Assembly (NCBI GenBank): GCA_002709235.1
Contig: PAQI01000024.1
Span: 241,658-305,657 of the forward strand
DNA: 64,000 nucleotides
Reading direction: 5' to 3'
Origin: Hirschia sp.
GTDB lineage: Bacteria > Pseudomonadota > Alphaproteobacteria > Caulobacterales > Hyphomonadaceae
Under the pieces are notes generated by a model, which worked only from the letters and a program-made list of their open reading frames with translations, ran no database searches and was not told the DNA's origin. Below are positions 44,365 to 53,823 of this stretch, piece after piece. How positions within the stretch are numbered: position 1 is the first letter of the stretch; each line of letters begins with the position of its first letter. A program made the position numbers and the translations under genes.

Positions 44365-45362
44365 GCGGTAAGAACAAGGGTGCCGCCAGCGGCGGCAAGG
44401 ATCGTTCGCGGCGCGTCTTCATCGTGGAGAATCCGGCAAGGCTCAGGGAAATCTGTGGCCCGGGTCATCGCCACCTTCAACTGATCGAACAGCTTTTCTC
44501 CGATTTCGAACTGCGTGCTGAAAGCCAGGGCGGCGAGATCGTGCTGACGGGGCTGGGCGATGGTCCCAAGCTGGCCGAGGAAACACTGATTGCATTCAGT
44601 GACCGTCTGGATGCGGGCATGGAAGCAACTGCCTTCGAGCTGGAAGGTGTTGTGAGGCTGGTGCGCGATGATGCGCCGGTATCGGCTGCGGCAGGGGAGG
44701 TGATCCCCGGCCTCAAAAAGCCGATCACGCCGCAAACACCCGGCCAACGCAATTATCTGGCAACCTTGCGGGATGAAGAGGCAGGCCTTGTCTTCGGCAC
44801 AGGTCCTGCCGGTACGGGCAAGACCTTTCTCGCCGTTGCCGTGGGCGCTTTTGAGCTGAAGGCCGGTTTGCGTGAACGCCTGATCGTGGCGCGCCCGGCT
44901 GTCGAGGCAGGCGAGCGACTGGGTTTCCTGCCCGGCGATCTTGAGGACAAGGTTGACCCTTACATGCTTCCGATCTGGGATGCGCTGAATGAACTGCTCG
45001 GCGCGCAGGAAGTGGAAAAACGCAAGCTGCGTAAGGAAATCGAGGTCGCACCGCTGGCCTTCATGCGCGGGCGGACACTGAAGAATGCGTTCGTGATCAT
45101 TGATGAAGCCCAGAATGCGACAGTGCCTCAGATGAAGATGGTGCTCACACGTCTGGGCCGTGGCTCGCGCATGGTGGTCACGGGCGATCCCTCTCAGACG
45201 GATCTGCCGGATCGTTCCCCGTCGGGGCTGGCGCATGCCATCGGCATTCTCAAGGGCGTGAAGGGTGTCGCGCAGGCGGCACTGACGGCGCAGGACGTGG
45301 TGCGCCATGATCTCGTCGCACGGATCGTCAATGCCTATGACGCAGACGGGGTGTCCGGCTGA
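44361..45362 (+). CDS. PhoH-family ATPase (PhoH-like, YbeZ)
   Basis: 333 residues. N-terminal KH-like part (~25-110), then the PhoH NTPase: Walker [50 protein letters not shown], and Walker [26 protein letters not shown] with [14 protein letters not shown]. The YbeZ type acts with YbeY in ribosomal RNA maturation, matching its place directly before ybeY. Start: TTG 44361 within the miaB stop; the next usable start would remove conserved residues. Confidence 0.93.
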   Translation: MSGKNKGAASGGKDRSRRVFIVENPARLREICGPGHRHLQLIEQLFSDFELRAESQGGEIVLTGLGDGPKLAEETLIAFSDRLDAGMEATAFELEGVVRLVRDDAPVSAAAGEVIPGLKKPITPQTPGQRNYLATLRDEEAGLVFGTGPAGTGKTFLAVAVGAFELKAGLRERLIVARPAVEAGERLGFLPGDLEDKVDPYMLPIWDALNELLGAQEVEKRKLRKEIEVAPLAFMRGRTLKNAFVIIDEAQNATVPQMKMVLTRLGRGSRMVVTGDPSQTDLPDRSPSGLAHAIGILKGVKGVAQAALTAQDVVRHDLVARIVNAYDADGVSG

Positions 45363-45366
45363 AGCG

Positions 45367-45855
45367 ATGAGTGATCTGCCTGTCATCCTCACGATTGATA
45401 TCCGCATTGAAGATGATGCCTGGCGTGAAGCGCTGGGTGATGTGGAGGCGGTTGTGCAGCAGGCGCTGGAAGCGGCTGCCCAGGCCAAGGGCGTATCCGG
45501 CGCGGTTGATCTGTTATTGACCCATGATGCCGACATGCAATCGCTGAATGCCCAATGGCGTGACAAGGATGCGCCCACGGATGTCCTGTCCTTTCCGGCA
45601 GACCCCGATGATACACCGCCCGGCGCGCAGCGATTTCTGGGCGATCTGGCGCTGGGATTTGGCGTGACGCAAGGCGATGCCACAAAACTTGAACGCGCAT
45701 TGGACTTGCATGTGATGCATCTTCTGGTGCACGGTTTCTTGCATCTGTTGGGGCATGACCATATGTCCCCTGCGGAAGCAAGTGAGATGGAAGGGCTTGA
45801 GGCGCAGATTTTGATGCCGCTAGGTTTGCCCGACCCATATGGAGATGCGGCATAA
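45367..45855 (+). CDS. ybeY: Endoribonuclease YbeY
   Basis: Zinc-dependent rRNA maturation and quality-control nuclease. 162 residues from ATG 45367. VDLLLTHDADMQSLNAQWRDKDAPTDVLSFP is the conserved centre; the metal site HGFLHLLGHDH has H122, H126 and H132. An in-frame upstream ATG at 45307 would put 60 bases inside phoH and is less likely. It follows phoH by 4 bases. Confidence 0.96.
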   Translation: MSDLPVILTIDIRIEDDAWREALGDVEAVVQQALEAAAQAKGVSGAVDLLLTHDADMQSLNAQWRDKDAPTDVLSFPADPDDTPPGAQRFLGDLALGFGVTQGDATKLERALDLHVMHLLVHGFLHLLGHDHMSPAEASEMEGLEAQILMPLGLPDPYGDAA

Positions 45856-45857
45856 TC

Positions 45858-46808
45858 ATGCCCGATGACGATTCTGCGATAGATCCCGAGAGTCCCGCGC
45901 GCGGCGGCCTTGTAAACCGGCTGACGCGCCTGTTTTCTTCTGATGACTCCGGCGAGGGCAGCGCTTCCACCGCTGTGGTGAATGGTGCGCCCACCCCGAC
46001 GCCCAGCGAGATGCGCCTGAGGGTTGGCGAGTTCGAGCAGGCACGCGTGCGCGATGTGATGATCCCGCGCATAGAGATTTCCGCTGTTGATATCGACATG
46101 CCCCTGGGTGAGCTGCTGGCCTATTTCGCCGAGCATGCGCATTCTCGGGTACCGGTCTATCGTGGCACACTGGACGACCCCGTCGGATTTATTCACCTCA
46201 AGGACATCGTGGCGGAGATTTCCCGCGATGGCTCTGATGTGAACATGAAGAGCCAGCCCTTGCAGAGACTGAAGCGGGAAATCCTGTTCGTACCAGCCTC
46301 GATGAGACTGCCGGCCCTGATGGTGAAGATGCAGACCACCCGTATCCATATCGCGCTGGTCGTGGATGAATATGGCGGCACGGACGGTCTGGTCTCGCTT
46401 GAGGACCTGGTGGAACAGATTGTCGGGGATATCGAGGATGAGCATGACGAGGACACGGCCTATCTCGTGTCCAAGGGTGCCAATATCTGGGAAGCGGATG
46501 CGCGTGCCCTGATCGAGGATTTCGAAGCAGAGGCCAATATGCTGCTGGCGCTGGAATCCTTTGAGGACGAGATCGACACGCTGGGTGGGCTGGTATTCGC
46601 GCTGGCGGGCAGGGTGCCCCAGCGCGGTGAGATCATCGAGCATCCCGCTGGTGTGGATTTCGAGGTCATCGACGCAGACCCCAGACGGATAAAAACGCTG
46701 CGCATTCGTTGCGGACTTGCCCGTTCGCCTGCTACGAGTGCTGAAGACGCTGCCAAGGTTAACGCCGAGGCCGTCATACTGGGGAATTCCGCGGCCGGGG
46801 ATGCCTGA
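45858..46808 (+). CDS. corC: CorC/HlyC-type CBS-domain protein (hemolysin family)
   Basis: 316 residues without the DUF21 membrane part. After a disordered start (1-50), [17 protein letters not shown] opens two CBS domains (~60-190; [55 protein letters not shown]), and a CorC_HlyC domain follows (~205-300; [15 protein letters not shown]). E. coli CorC affects Mg/Co efflux; here the place between ybeY and lnt is the constant feature. It starts 2 bases after ybeY; its stop overlaps lnt (TGATG). Confidence 0.92.
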   Translation: [316 protein letters not shown]

Positions 46809-48496
46809 TGACCGAGACGAAATCGCCGGGCGACCTTCGCCAATTGGTGGGTGAAGGCGCGATTACGGCATTCTACAACCGAATTCGTGATCTGACAGGA
46901 TGGCGCGCGGGGCTTGTGGCCTTTGGTGCCGGGGCGCTGTCCAATCTTTCCTTCGCGCCGACCTATCTGTGGCCGGTCTTTTCATGCGGGCTCATGATCC
47001 TTGTCTGGATGCTGGATGGCACGGCGCGCGGCAGGCATCCGCGCAGAGGCGCGTTCTGGCGGGCGTTCTGCTTTGCGCTTGGATTGTTCGGTGTCGGGTT
47101 CCACTGGGTGGCCTTTGCCTTTCTGGTCAATCCGGGCACCCATCTGGCCTTCATCTGGATGGCAGCGCTTCTGCCCATCGGCCTCGCGCTGATCTGGGGC
47201 GGGGTGGTCCGCGTCATGATAAACTGGTGGAATGAGGGCCCCGGGCGTGTCGTGCTTCTGGGCATCTCATTGTTCATTGCCGAATGGATCAGGGGGCATC
47301 TGTTTGGTGGGTTTCCCTGGAACCTTCCCGGCATGGTCTGGGCACCCGGCGGAGCCATTTCACAATCTGCCTCTCTGTTTGGTATCTACGGTCTCAGCCT
47401 TCTGACCCTGGTAGCGTTTTGCGGGCCTGCTGCCCTGCTTGACCCGCGTTCCAATATTACCGCCAAGGGCGGGGCGATGGGGCGGGCAATTCCGGTCGTC
47501 GCATCGGCTCTGATATTCGGGATGTTGTGGGGATGGGGCGCGCAGAGACTGGGTGATTCGCCGGTGGAACTGACCGAATCTCGGGTGAGACTGGTCGATG
47601 TTGGGGCACCGCAGGCAGAAAAATTCGAAAAACATGGCATGGTCTTGCGCAGATATCGGGAATTGACGGGCAGTGAACATCCCGGCGATCCATCCCTGGT
47701 GATCTGGCCGGAGGGTGCGCTACCTTATTTGTTGCTTCAGGACCCGGCTGCACTGGATCTGGTGACGGAACGACTTGGCAACCGAAAGTTGATTGCGGGA
47801 ACCGTGTTCGAGGACCGCCAGCTCATTCCGAAAAAGGCCTATAACGCCCTGGCGGTGCTTGATAGTCAGGCGGTGGTTCGCGGTGCGGAACAGATTTATT
47901 ACAAACACCGACTGGTGCCTTTTGGCGAATTGGTACCGTTCCGAAATGTTGCCGCGATGATCGGGATCGGTGCCTTGCAGCAATTGGCGACGGATGGCTT
48001 TTATTCCGGGCCGAAACCCACCACGCTGAGCGCAAATGGCATGCCGGACTTTCTGCCCCTGATCTGCTATGAAGCTCTGTTTCCCGGGCTATTACCCCGA
48101 CGCAGGCTGGAAATGCAGGATGATGCGGATTTCGGCCTCGACCCTCAACCCAAATGGCTGGTGAACATTTCCATCGACGCCTGGTTCGGACCATTATGGG
48201 CTCCTTATCAGCATATGGAGCATGCCCGCTATCGTGCCATTGAAGAGGGATTGCCGATGGTCAGGGTCGCATCCCGTGGCAAAAGTGGTGTGATTGATGC
48301 GCATGGGCGTATAACCGCACTGGCGACAGCGCCCATAGATGACCCAGCCAATCCGCCGGGCTGGAAGCCGCGCTTGCTAGATGCACAAATACCGGCTTCA
48401 ATACAACCCACAGTGTATGGTCGCTGGCGGGATCTGTGGGTCTGGCTTTGTTTGATCGGCGTATTTTTAGGCATGCTCGTCTTGCCGAGAGATTAG
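46808..48496 (+). CDS. lnt: Apolipoprotein N-acyltransferase
   Basis: Inner-membrane enzyme adding the third acyl chain to lipoproteins; at least six lipoproteins are predicted in this window. 562 residues, about 50 more than E. coli Lnt, with eight helices in the first ~210 residues, then the nitrilase domain with the triad E302 (WPEGALPYLL), K366 (YKHRLVPFGE) and C420 (ICYEALFPG). The extra length lies before the first helix and in a DDADFGLDPQPK loop after the Cys. The start overlaps the corC stop. Confidence 0.96.
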   Translation: MTETKSPGDLRQLVGEGAITAFYNRIRDLTGWRAGLVAFGAGALSNLSFAPTYLWPVFSCGLMILVWMLDGTARGRHPRRGAFWRAFCFALGLFGVGFHWVAFAFLVNPGTHLAFIWMAALLPIGLALIWGGVVRVMINWWNEGPGRVVLLGISLFIAEWIRGHLFGGFPWNLPGMVWAPGGAISQSASLFGIYGLSLLTLVAFCGPAALLDPRSNITAKGGAMGRAIPVVASALIFGMLWGWGAQRLGDSPVELTESRVRLVDVGAPQAEKFEKHGMVLRRYRELTGSEHPGDPSLVIWPEGALPYLLLQDPAALDLVTERLGNRKLIAGTVFEDRQLIPKKAYNALAVLDSQAVVRGAEQIYYKHRLVPFGELVPFRNVAAMIGIGALQQLATDGFYSGPKPTTLSANGMPDFLPLICYEALFPGLLPRRRLEMQDDADFGLDPQPKWLVNISIDAWFGPLWAPYQHMEHARYRAIEEGLPMVRVASRGKSGVIDAHGRITALATAPIDDPANPPGWKPRLLDAQIPASIQPTVYGRWRDLWVWLCLIGVFLGMLVLPRD

Positions 48497-48694
48497 CCGG
48501 TTCAATGACTTGAATAGAATTTTTAGATCGCGTACGGGATTTCCCCAGGTTACATTAAGCGATATCAACGTTTTCGGGGGGACGTTCACTCGCGCAAGGT
48601 AACAAAAAAAGTGAGTTGCAATATGTAGGTATTCGTCCTGCATATGAGCTGGTTGGGATCCAGGTAGAAGAACGACTATACAGGACGGAACCCC

Positions 48695-49153
48695 ATGACA
48701 GATAACAAGCTTCCCAATCTCGTCGACAAACATGTTGGTCGACGATTGCGCTGGCGACGCAGGGAGCTGAGCTTCAGTCAGGAAAAGCTGGGAGAAATGC
48801 TGGGTCTGACATTCCAGCAGATTCAGAAATACGAAAAGGGCGTCAACCGGATATCCGCAGGTCGTCTGTTCGAGATCGCAAAACTGCTCGACACCAATAT
48901 TTCCTATTTCTTCCAGGGCGCGCAGGATTCCGAAACGGCCAAAAGTCGACTTGTTGCCGAAGGTGATTCCAATGATGAGGCCATTACCGGGCTGATCGAT
49001 GGCGATACGGTTGACCTTGTCACAGCCTTCCAATCCATTCCTGACCCGAAACTTCGCCGTTCCATCCTCACCATGGTACGCAATTCCGCTGAAGCCTTTT
49101 CCACCAGCGAAAAACAAACCAAACCGCCGCTGACGGAACCTTCCGAGGGATAG
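48695..49153 (+). CDS. XRE-family regulator (PhrR/PraR-like)
   Basis: 152 residues. Helix-turn-helix (VGRRLRWRRRELSFSQEKLGEMLGLTFQQIQKYEKGVNRISAGRLFEIAKLLDTNISYFF in sections, residues 14-75) and an acidic C-terminal half (IDGDTVDLVTAFQSIPDPKLRRSILTMVR). Closely resembles the alphaproteobacterial family encoded after lnt in rhizobia (phrR/praR), where it represses stress or quorum-related genes. In those genomes metK usually follows; here it does not. The 198-base upstream region has a TTGCAA/CATATG promoter-like pair but no clear operator. Confidence 0.9.
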   Translation: MTDNKLPNLVDKHVGRRLRWRRRELSFSQEKLGEMLGLTFQQIQKYEKGVNRISAGRLFEIAKLLDTNISYFFQGAQDSETAKSRLVAEGDSNDEAITGLIDGDTVDLVTAFQSIPDPKLRRSILTMVRNSAEAFSTSEKQTKPPLTEPSEG

Positions 49154-49234
49154 GGCCTTCGCTTTCCAAAGCTGCTGATCCCGGTCAAGGCACTGTTCTG
49201 GGCAAGGCATGATCGAGAAGATGCGGTGTGTTTG

Positions 49235-49263
49235 GCTCATTATAGCCACTATAACCCTTGAGC
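49235..49263. promoter_or_regulatory. Inverted repeat upstream of the LOG-family gene
   Basis: GCTCA (49235-49239), TTATAG (49240-49245), cca, CTATAA (49249-49254), four bases, TGAGC (49259-49263). Both arm pairs are perfect and lie ~73 bases before the LOG start. It is a possible operator; no regulator is known. Confidence 0.35.
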
Positions 49264-49335
49264 TGTATCAGGGGGACAAGTTCTGCTTACACATATCCAT
49301 GATTTGAAATTGGCGGTGTTCGCCTTACAACATGG

Positions 49336-50127
49336 ATGATGACTCAGAAAAACAAACCAACCGACGAGATCCGCTCCAATGCGGACAACATGAACTCACC
49401 CGCCTACAAGCTGGCGGCGCTGGATGAGGAATTTCTCCTCGGCGATTCCATGCGCGGTGTCCGCTTCCAGCTGGAATATGCCAAGGCCGAAGAGCATCTG
49501 CGAAACTGGGGCGTGGCCTCGACCGTCGTGGTGTTCGGCTCGGCACGGTTCAAACCGGATGGCCCGCTTGATCATGCGCGCTGGTATGAGGAGGCGCGCA
49601 AGTTCGGGCGTATCGTCTCTGAAAAGGGCGGGGCGATGATCGACAATGGCCAGCCGCGCCACAATGTCATCGCCACGGGTGGCGGACCGGGCGTCATGGA
49701 AGCAGCCAATCGCGGGGCATTCGAGGCGGGCGCACCATCCATCGGCTTCAACATCACATTGCCTCATGAGCAGGAACCCAATCCCTATTCGACGCCGGAC
49801 CTGACATTCCAGTTCCATTATTTTGCAATGCGTAAAATGCATCTGGCGATGCGGGCCAATGCGCTGGTCGTGTTTCCTGGCGGGTTTGGCACGATGGACG
49901 AACTGTTCGAGATCCTGTGCCTGCGCCAGACGCTGAAGATCGAGGACGCACTTCCCATCCTCCTGTTCGACAGGCAGTTCTGGACTTCTGTTGTCAATTT
50001 CGAGAAATTTGTGGAAGTCGGCACGGTCAATAAATCGGATCTGGACCTGTTCAGCTTTGCCGATACTGCTGAGGAGGCATGGTCGCAACTGGTCGGACAC
50101 GAATTGATGGGTGTGCCGGGTCATTAA
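49336..50127 (+). CDS. LOG-family protein (lysine decarboxylase-like fold)
   Basis: 263 residues. A ~65-residue N-terminal extension precedes the Rossmann core: STVVVFGSARF, VIATGGGPGVMEAANRGAFEAG, and FPGGFGTMDELFEIL, the PGGxGTxxE motif of LOG phosphoribohydrolases, which release cytokinin-type bases or AMP-derived ribose phosphate. The length and extension place it in the long TIGR00730-type group found in alphaproteobacteria. The true substrate is unknown. It is a single gene between the XRE regulator and cydA. Confidence 0.9.
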   Translation: MMTQKNKPTDEIRSNADNMNSPAYKLAALDEEFLLGDSMRGVRFQLEYAKAEEHLRNWGVASTVVVFGSARFKPDGPLDHARWYEEARKFGRIVSEKGGAMIDNGQPRHNVIATGGGPGVMEAANRGAFEAGAPSIGFNITLPHEQEPNPYSTPDLTFQFHYFAMRKMHLAMRANALVVFPGGFGTMDELFEILCLRQTLKIEDALPILLFDRQFWTSVVNFEKFVEVGTVNKSDLDLFSFADTAEEAWSQLVGHELMGVPGH

Positions 50128-50250
50128 GAATACCGGGGCGGCTAGACCAGATGTGGCGACATTCCGCCTCAGCGGCGATACGTGTCGTTGGCATGCCATT
50201 CTTCGTCTGTAGATTGTAGTACAGTTATCGACACGCCTTGACCTGAAAGG

Positions 50251-51687
50251 ATGTTGCTCGTGCCGGAATTCATGACTGCCGAACTGCTCGCGCGGATCCA
50301 GTTTGCGTTTACTGTATCATTTCACATTGTCTTCCCCGCCTTTTCCATCGGGCTGGCCAGCTATCTGTTCGTGCTGGAGGCGCTATGGCTGAAGACCGGC
50401 CGCGAGGTTTATCTGAAGCTGTTCAAATACTGGCTGAAGATCTTCGCGGTGGCGTTCGGCATGGGCGTGGTGTCGGGGATTGTGATGTCCTATCAGTTCG
50501 GCACCAACTGGTCTGTGTTCTCCGACAAGGCGGGGCCGGTGGTCGGTCCATTGATGGCCTATGAGGTGCTGACGGCCTTCTTCCTCGAGGCCGGGTTCCT
50601 GGGCGTGATGATGTTCGGCATGGGCCGGGTGTCGAAGACTTTGCATTTCGTGGCGACCAGCATGGTGGCGTTTGGCACTTTGTTGTCGGCGACATGGATC
50701 CTCTCGGTGAACAGCTGGATGCAGACGCCGGCGGGTTTCGGGATCAATGAGGTCGGCCAGTTCATCCCTGAAAACTGGTTCGCCATCGTCTTCAATCCAT
50801 CCTTTCCCTATCGCCTGTTGCACATGGTGCTGGCGGCCTATCTGACGACGGCCTTTGTGGTGGGGGCAGTGGGTGGGTTCCACCTGTTGAAAGACAAGGC
50901 GAATGCTGAAGCGCGCAAGATGTTTTCCATGGCGATGTGGATGGCGGCGATCGTGGCCCCGATCCAGATCTTTGCAGGCGACATGCATGGGCTGAACACG
51001 CTGGAGCACCAGCCCATCAAGGTGGCGGCGATGGAGGGGCATTGGGAAAGTCAGCAAGGTGCGCCTCTGATCCTGTTTGCCATACCTGACCAGGATGCGG
51101 AAGAAAACCATCTGGAGGTCGCCATTCCCAAACTCTCCGCGCTGATCCTTACCCACCATTGGGACGGCCATACGCCCGGGTTGAAGGATGTTGAACCGCA
51201 AGACCGGCCACCGGTTGCGATCGTGTTCTGGAGCTTTCGGATCATGGTCGGCCTTGGCATGCTGATGATGTTGGTTGGGCTCTATAGTTTGTGGCTGCGG
51301 TTTCGCGGCAAGCTTTATGACGCGCCTCTGTTTCATCGCGCCGCCATGATGATGGGGCCTGCCGGTTTCATTGCCGTGCTGGCGGGCTGGGTCACGACGG
51401 AGGTCGGACGACAGCCCTGGACGGTCTATGGGCTGTTGCGCACATCCGACTCGCTCGCGCCGATTGATGCGCCTGCGGTGGGGGCGTCCTTGCTGGGTTT
51501 CATCGTGGTCTATTTCGCGGTCTTCGGAACGGGTATCTGGTATCTCTTCAAGATGTTCGCCAGACCGCCAGGCGGGGTGGGGCCGATCCCCGGCGCACCG
51601 GAGCGGGCATCGGGACTGACGCCAGCTGCATCCATGAAACCGAATGAAACGCTTGGCGCGCAGAAAACAGGGGGCGACAATGTTTGA
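50251..51687 (+). CDS. cydA: Cytochrome bd-type quinol oxidase subunit I (CIO type)
   Basis: 478 residues, nine helices. LLARIQFAFTVSFHIVFPAFSIG carries the first heme His; GRQPWTVYGLLRT is the conserved quinol-site block. The Q-loop is short, typical of cyanide-insensitive (CIO) oxidases. Reduces O2 with ubiquinol and works at low oxygen. Start uncertain: ATG 50251 overlaps the AAAGGA ribosome site; GTG 50260 is better spaced, and ATG 50272 begins the conserved part. Overlaps cydB by 8 bases. Confidence 0.95.
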   Translation: MLLVPEFMTAELLARIQFAFTVSFHIVFPAFSIGLASYLFVLEALWLKTGREVYLKLFKYWLKIFAVAFGMGVVSGIVMSYQFGTNWSVFSDKAGPVVGPLMAYEVLTAFFLEAGFLGVMMFGMGRVSKTLHFVATSMVAFGTLLSATWILSVNSWMQTPAGFGINEVGQFIPENWFAIVFNPSFPYRLLHMVLAAYLTTAFVVGAVGGFHLLKDKANAEARKMFSMAMWMAAIVAPIQIFAGDMHGLNTLEHQPIKVAAMEGHWESQQGAPLILFAIPDQDAEENHLEVAIPKLSALILTHHWDGHTPGLKDVEPQDRPPVAIVFWSFRIMVGLGMLMMLVGLYSLWLRFRGKLYDAPLFHRAAMMMGPAGFIAVLAGWVTTEVGRQPWTVYGLLRTSDSLAPIDAPAVGASLLGFIVVYFAVFGTGIWYLFKMFARPPGGVGPIPGAPERASGLTPAASMKPNETLGAQKTGGDNV

Positions 51688-52681
51688 TCTTGCGACAATC
51701 TGGGCGGGCCTTCTGGCGCTGGCGATCTTTGTCTATGTGATCCTTGATGGCTTCGATCTGGGCATTGGCATATTGTTTCCCTTCCTGGATACCAAGTCCG
51801 ACAGGGATGTGGCGATGAACTCTGTTGCGCCGGTCTGGGATGGCAATGAGACCTGGCTGGTGCTGGGCGGGGGCGGGTTGATGGCGGCCTTTCCTCTGGC
51901 CTATGCCATTGTGATGCCCGCGCTTTACATGCCAATCATCATCATGTTGCTGGCGCTGGTGTTTCGCGGTGTGGCGTTCGAGTTTCGCTGGCGTGATCCG
52001 GCGCATGAAATGATCTGGGATCGCAGTTTTCATTATGGATCGGTCGTCGCGACCTTTTCGCAGGGTATTGTTCTGGGGGCTTTCGTTCAGGGCATTGAGG
52101 TAACAGGCCGGGCCTATTCCGGCGGCTGGTGGGACTGGCTGACGCCGTTCTCCCTGCTGTGCGGAGTTGCTTTGGTGGTGGGCTATGGATTGCTGGGCGC
52201 TTGCTGGCTGATCCTGAAGACCGAGGGTGGATTGCGCGACAAGGCCTATCATCTGGCCCGGCCTGCCATGATCATCACGGCGGCGATGATGGGCATTGTC
52301 AGCCTGTGGACACCTTTCCTGTCTCCGGAGATTGCCGCGCGCTGGTTTGATTTCCCGCGCGCTCTTCTGGTGGCACCTGTTCCCGTGATCTCGCTGGGGC
52401 TGTTGCTGGCGATGGGGTGGGGCATGTCGAAGAAGAAGGACATGATCCCGTTTCCGGCGGGGATTGGCCTTTTTGCCATGTGCTTTATCGGACTGGGTGT
52501 GTCCATCGCGCCTTATGTGGTGCCGCGCGCCGTGACGGTGGAAGCTGCCGCCGCGCCTGATTCCAGCCTCGCCTTCATGCTGGTGGGGGCGGTGATCCTG
52601 TTGCCGATCATCATTGGTTACACCGCTTACACTTACTGGGTGTTTCGCGGGAAGATGGATCCGGAGGACGGGTATCACTGA
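51680..52681 (+). CDS. cydB: Cytochrome bd-type quinol oxidase subunit II
   Basis: 333 residues, eight or nine helices. FVYVILDGFDLGIGILFPF, APVWDGNETWLVLGGGGLMAAFPLAYA and FRGVAFEFRWRDP are the family blocks. ATG 51680 follows GGGGCGAC and overlaps the cydA stop; a longer reading to 51644 lies inside cydA. The last base of its stop is the first base of the next small gene (TGATG), so all three subunits are translationally coupled. Confidence 0.96.
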   Translation: MFDLATIWAGLLALAIFVYVILDGFDLGIGILFPFLDTKSDRDVAMNSVAPVWDGNETWLVLGGGGLMAAFPLAYAIVMPALYMPIIIMLLALVFRGVAFEFRWRDPAHEMIWDRSFHYGSVVATFSQGIVLGAFVQGIEVTGRAYSGGWWDWLTPFSLLCGVALVVGYGLLGACWLILKTEGGLRDKAYHLARPAMIITAAMMGIVSLWTPFLSPEIAARWFDFPRALLVAPVPVISLGLLLAMGWGMSKKKDMIPFPAGIGLFAMCFIGLGVSIAPYVVPRAVTVEAAAAPDSSLAFMLVGAVILLPIIIGYTAYTYWVFRGKMDPEDGYH

Positions 52682-52806
52682 TGCTGGAAGGTGACCTGAA
52701 AAAGAAGACAGGGCTGAAGGAGATCGGCTGGTTCATCGCGCTCTGGGCGGGCGGGGTTGTTGTCGTTGGGGCCGTTGCCTATGCGATCAGGCTGGCGATC
52801 CTGTAA
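52681..52806 (+). CDS. DUF2474 small membrane subunit of the bd oxidase
   Basis: 41 residues: MLEGDLKKKTGLKEIGWFIA then one membrane helix and a LWAGGVVVVGAVAYAIRLAIL end. It fits the DUF2474 family, the CydX-like accessory peptide of CIO-type oxidases (G-W-F..LW..G V). ATG overlaps the cydB stop. Probably needed for stable assembly or heme retention, by analogy with CydX. Confidence 0.85.
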   Translation: MLEGDLKKKTGLKEIGWFIALWAGGVVVVGAVAYAIRLAIL

Positions 52807-52869
52807 AGGCCAGCGCTTCTGGGCGCACAGGGCCAGCCAGCACGCTCGACAGCATTCATCCGGCCTCTT

Positions 52870-53604
52870 TCAGGAGGTATCGGGGATGACATTCGGGCGG
52901 CGCTTGATGGCGCATACCGCGAAATGTTGGGCATTGGTGATATTGTCATACCAGTCTCCACGCTTGTTGATGCGTGGTAGCTGGATCGCCAGGGGCCAGG
53001 GCCTGCGAGCGCTTGTGGGCCGGATGAACCAGCGCGCCATGCGACGGGCATAGCGCTCAGGCTCTGCAATGACTGATTCCAGCGCTTTCATCCTTGCGAT
53101 GAGGCGGGCCCCGTCCGGGATGGGCTCGGGATCTTGAGGGGGTGGTGCGCCGATCAGGAACCCATCCTGGTCCCATGCCCAGATGCGCGGAGCTGGCCGG
53201 GCAAAAGGCTTGCGCTGGCTATAGGGCGTGGTGCTTGGCCAGGGCTCGGTGATTTTGAAACCGGGCAGGGGTTTTTGCGTGGGTGCAGCGCTCTTGCTGC
53301 GTTTTTCCAGAATGCGTGGTCTGGCGGGTGGTAATGTCAGGCTGCATGCCATGACCAGCAACATGCGCCGCGCCATCAGCTCTGCGGGCCGGATAATGGC
53401 CAGCAGGCGTGAATGACTGGCTCTGGGTAGCCAGATGAGCGCATCGAGACTGGTCTGGTCCATCAGCGCCAGCAAATGACGCAGCATGGCGCGCAATGCC
53501 TTCTGGCACTGTGCCAGGAACTGATCCTCATATCGCTCTTCATAGGTCATGCAGTGCAGTATGGCGCAAAGTGCGATGGGGTCGGATTGTCTGGGTGATA
53601 TCAT
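52870..53604 (-). CDS. Conserved alphaproteobacterial protein of unknown function
   Basis: 244 residues, soluble, basic, Pro-rich in the middle (PPARPRILEKRSKSAAPTQ). The C-terminal part has LIARMKALESVIAEPERYARRMARWF, a block I associate with unnamed proteins of Caulobacterales and relatives (RL..R..AL..V...P..YARRMAR). The N-terminus (TYEERYEDQFLAQCQKALRAMLRHL) is helical. No known domain. Start 53604 lacks a ribosome site; ATG 53550 is the alternative. Convergent with the bd oxidase genes. Confidence 0.7.
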   Translation of the reverse strand: MISPRQSDPIALCAILHCMTYEERYEDQFLAQCQKALRAMLRHLLALMDQTSLDALIWLPRASHSRLLAIIRPAELMARRMLLVMACSLTLPPARPRILEKRSKSAAPTQKPLPGFKITEPWPSTTPYSQRKPFARPAPRIWAWDQDGFLIGAPPPQDPEPIPDGARLIARMKALESVIAEPERYARRMARWFIRPTSARRPWPLAIQLPRINKRGDWYDNITNAQHFAVCAIKRRPNVIPDTS

Positions 53605-53823
53605 TCATGCTGGCCCGGCTTTTCGGAGCGGCAATACATGCATGATGGCTGGATTTTACCGACTGGCGAACAGATGACAGCCTCATCTTGTGCGCATCTT
53701 CTGAGGTCATAATCTGATACTGACCTACCGAATAGCCCTACCAATCACCCCCATTTGACTTGACCCCAACCCTGTCCTCCGCTCCCATCCGGTCAGCTAC
53801 TCAACCGGCAAAGGAGCCCTACC

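Noticed and set aside
44235..46643. An 802-codon open frame on the minus strand across miaB, phoH, ybeY and corC
   Set aside because: It is the mirror of strongly supported plus-strand genes; its translation has no coherent domain and is rich in His/Arg/Gln as expected from antisense reading of GC-rich codons.
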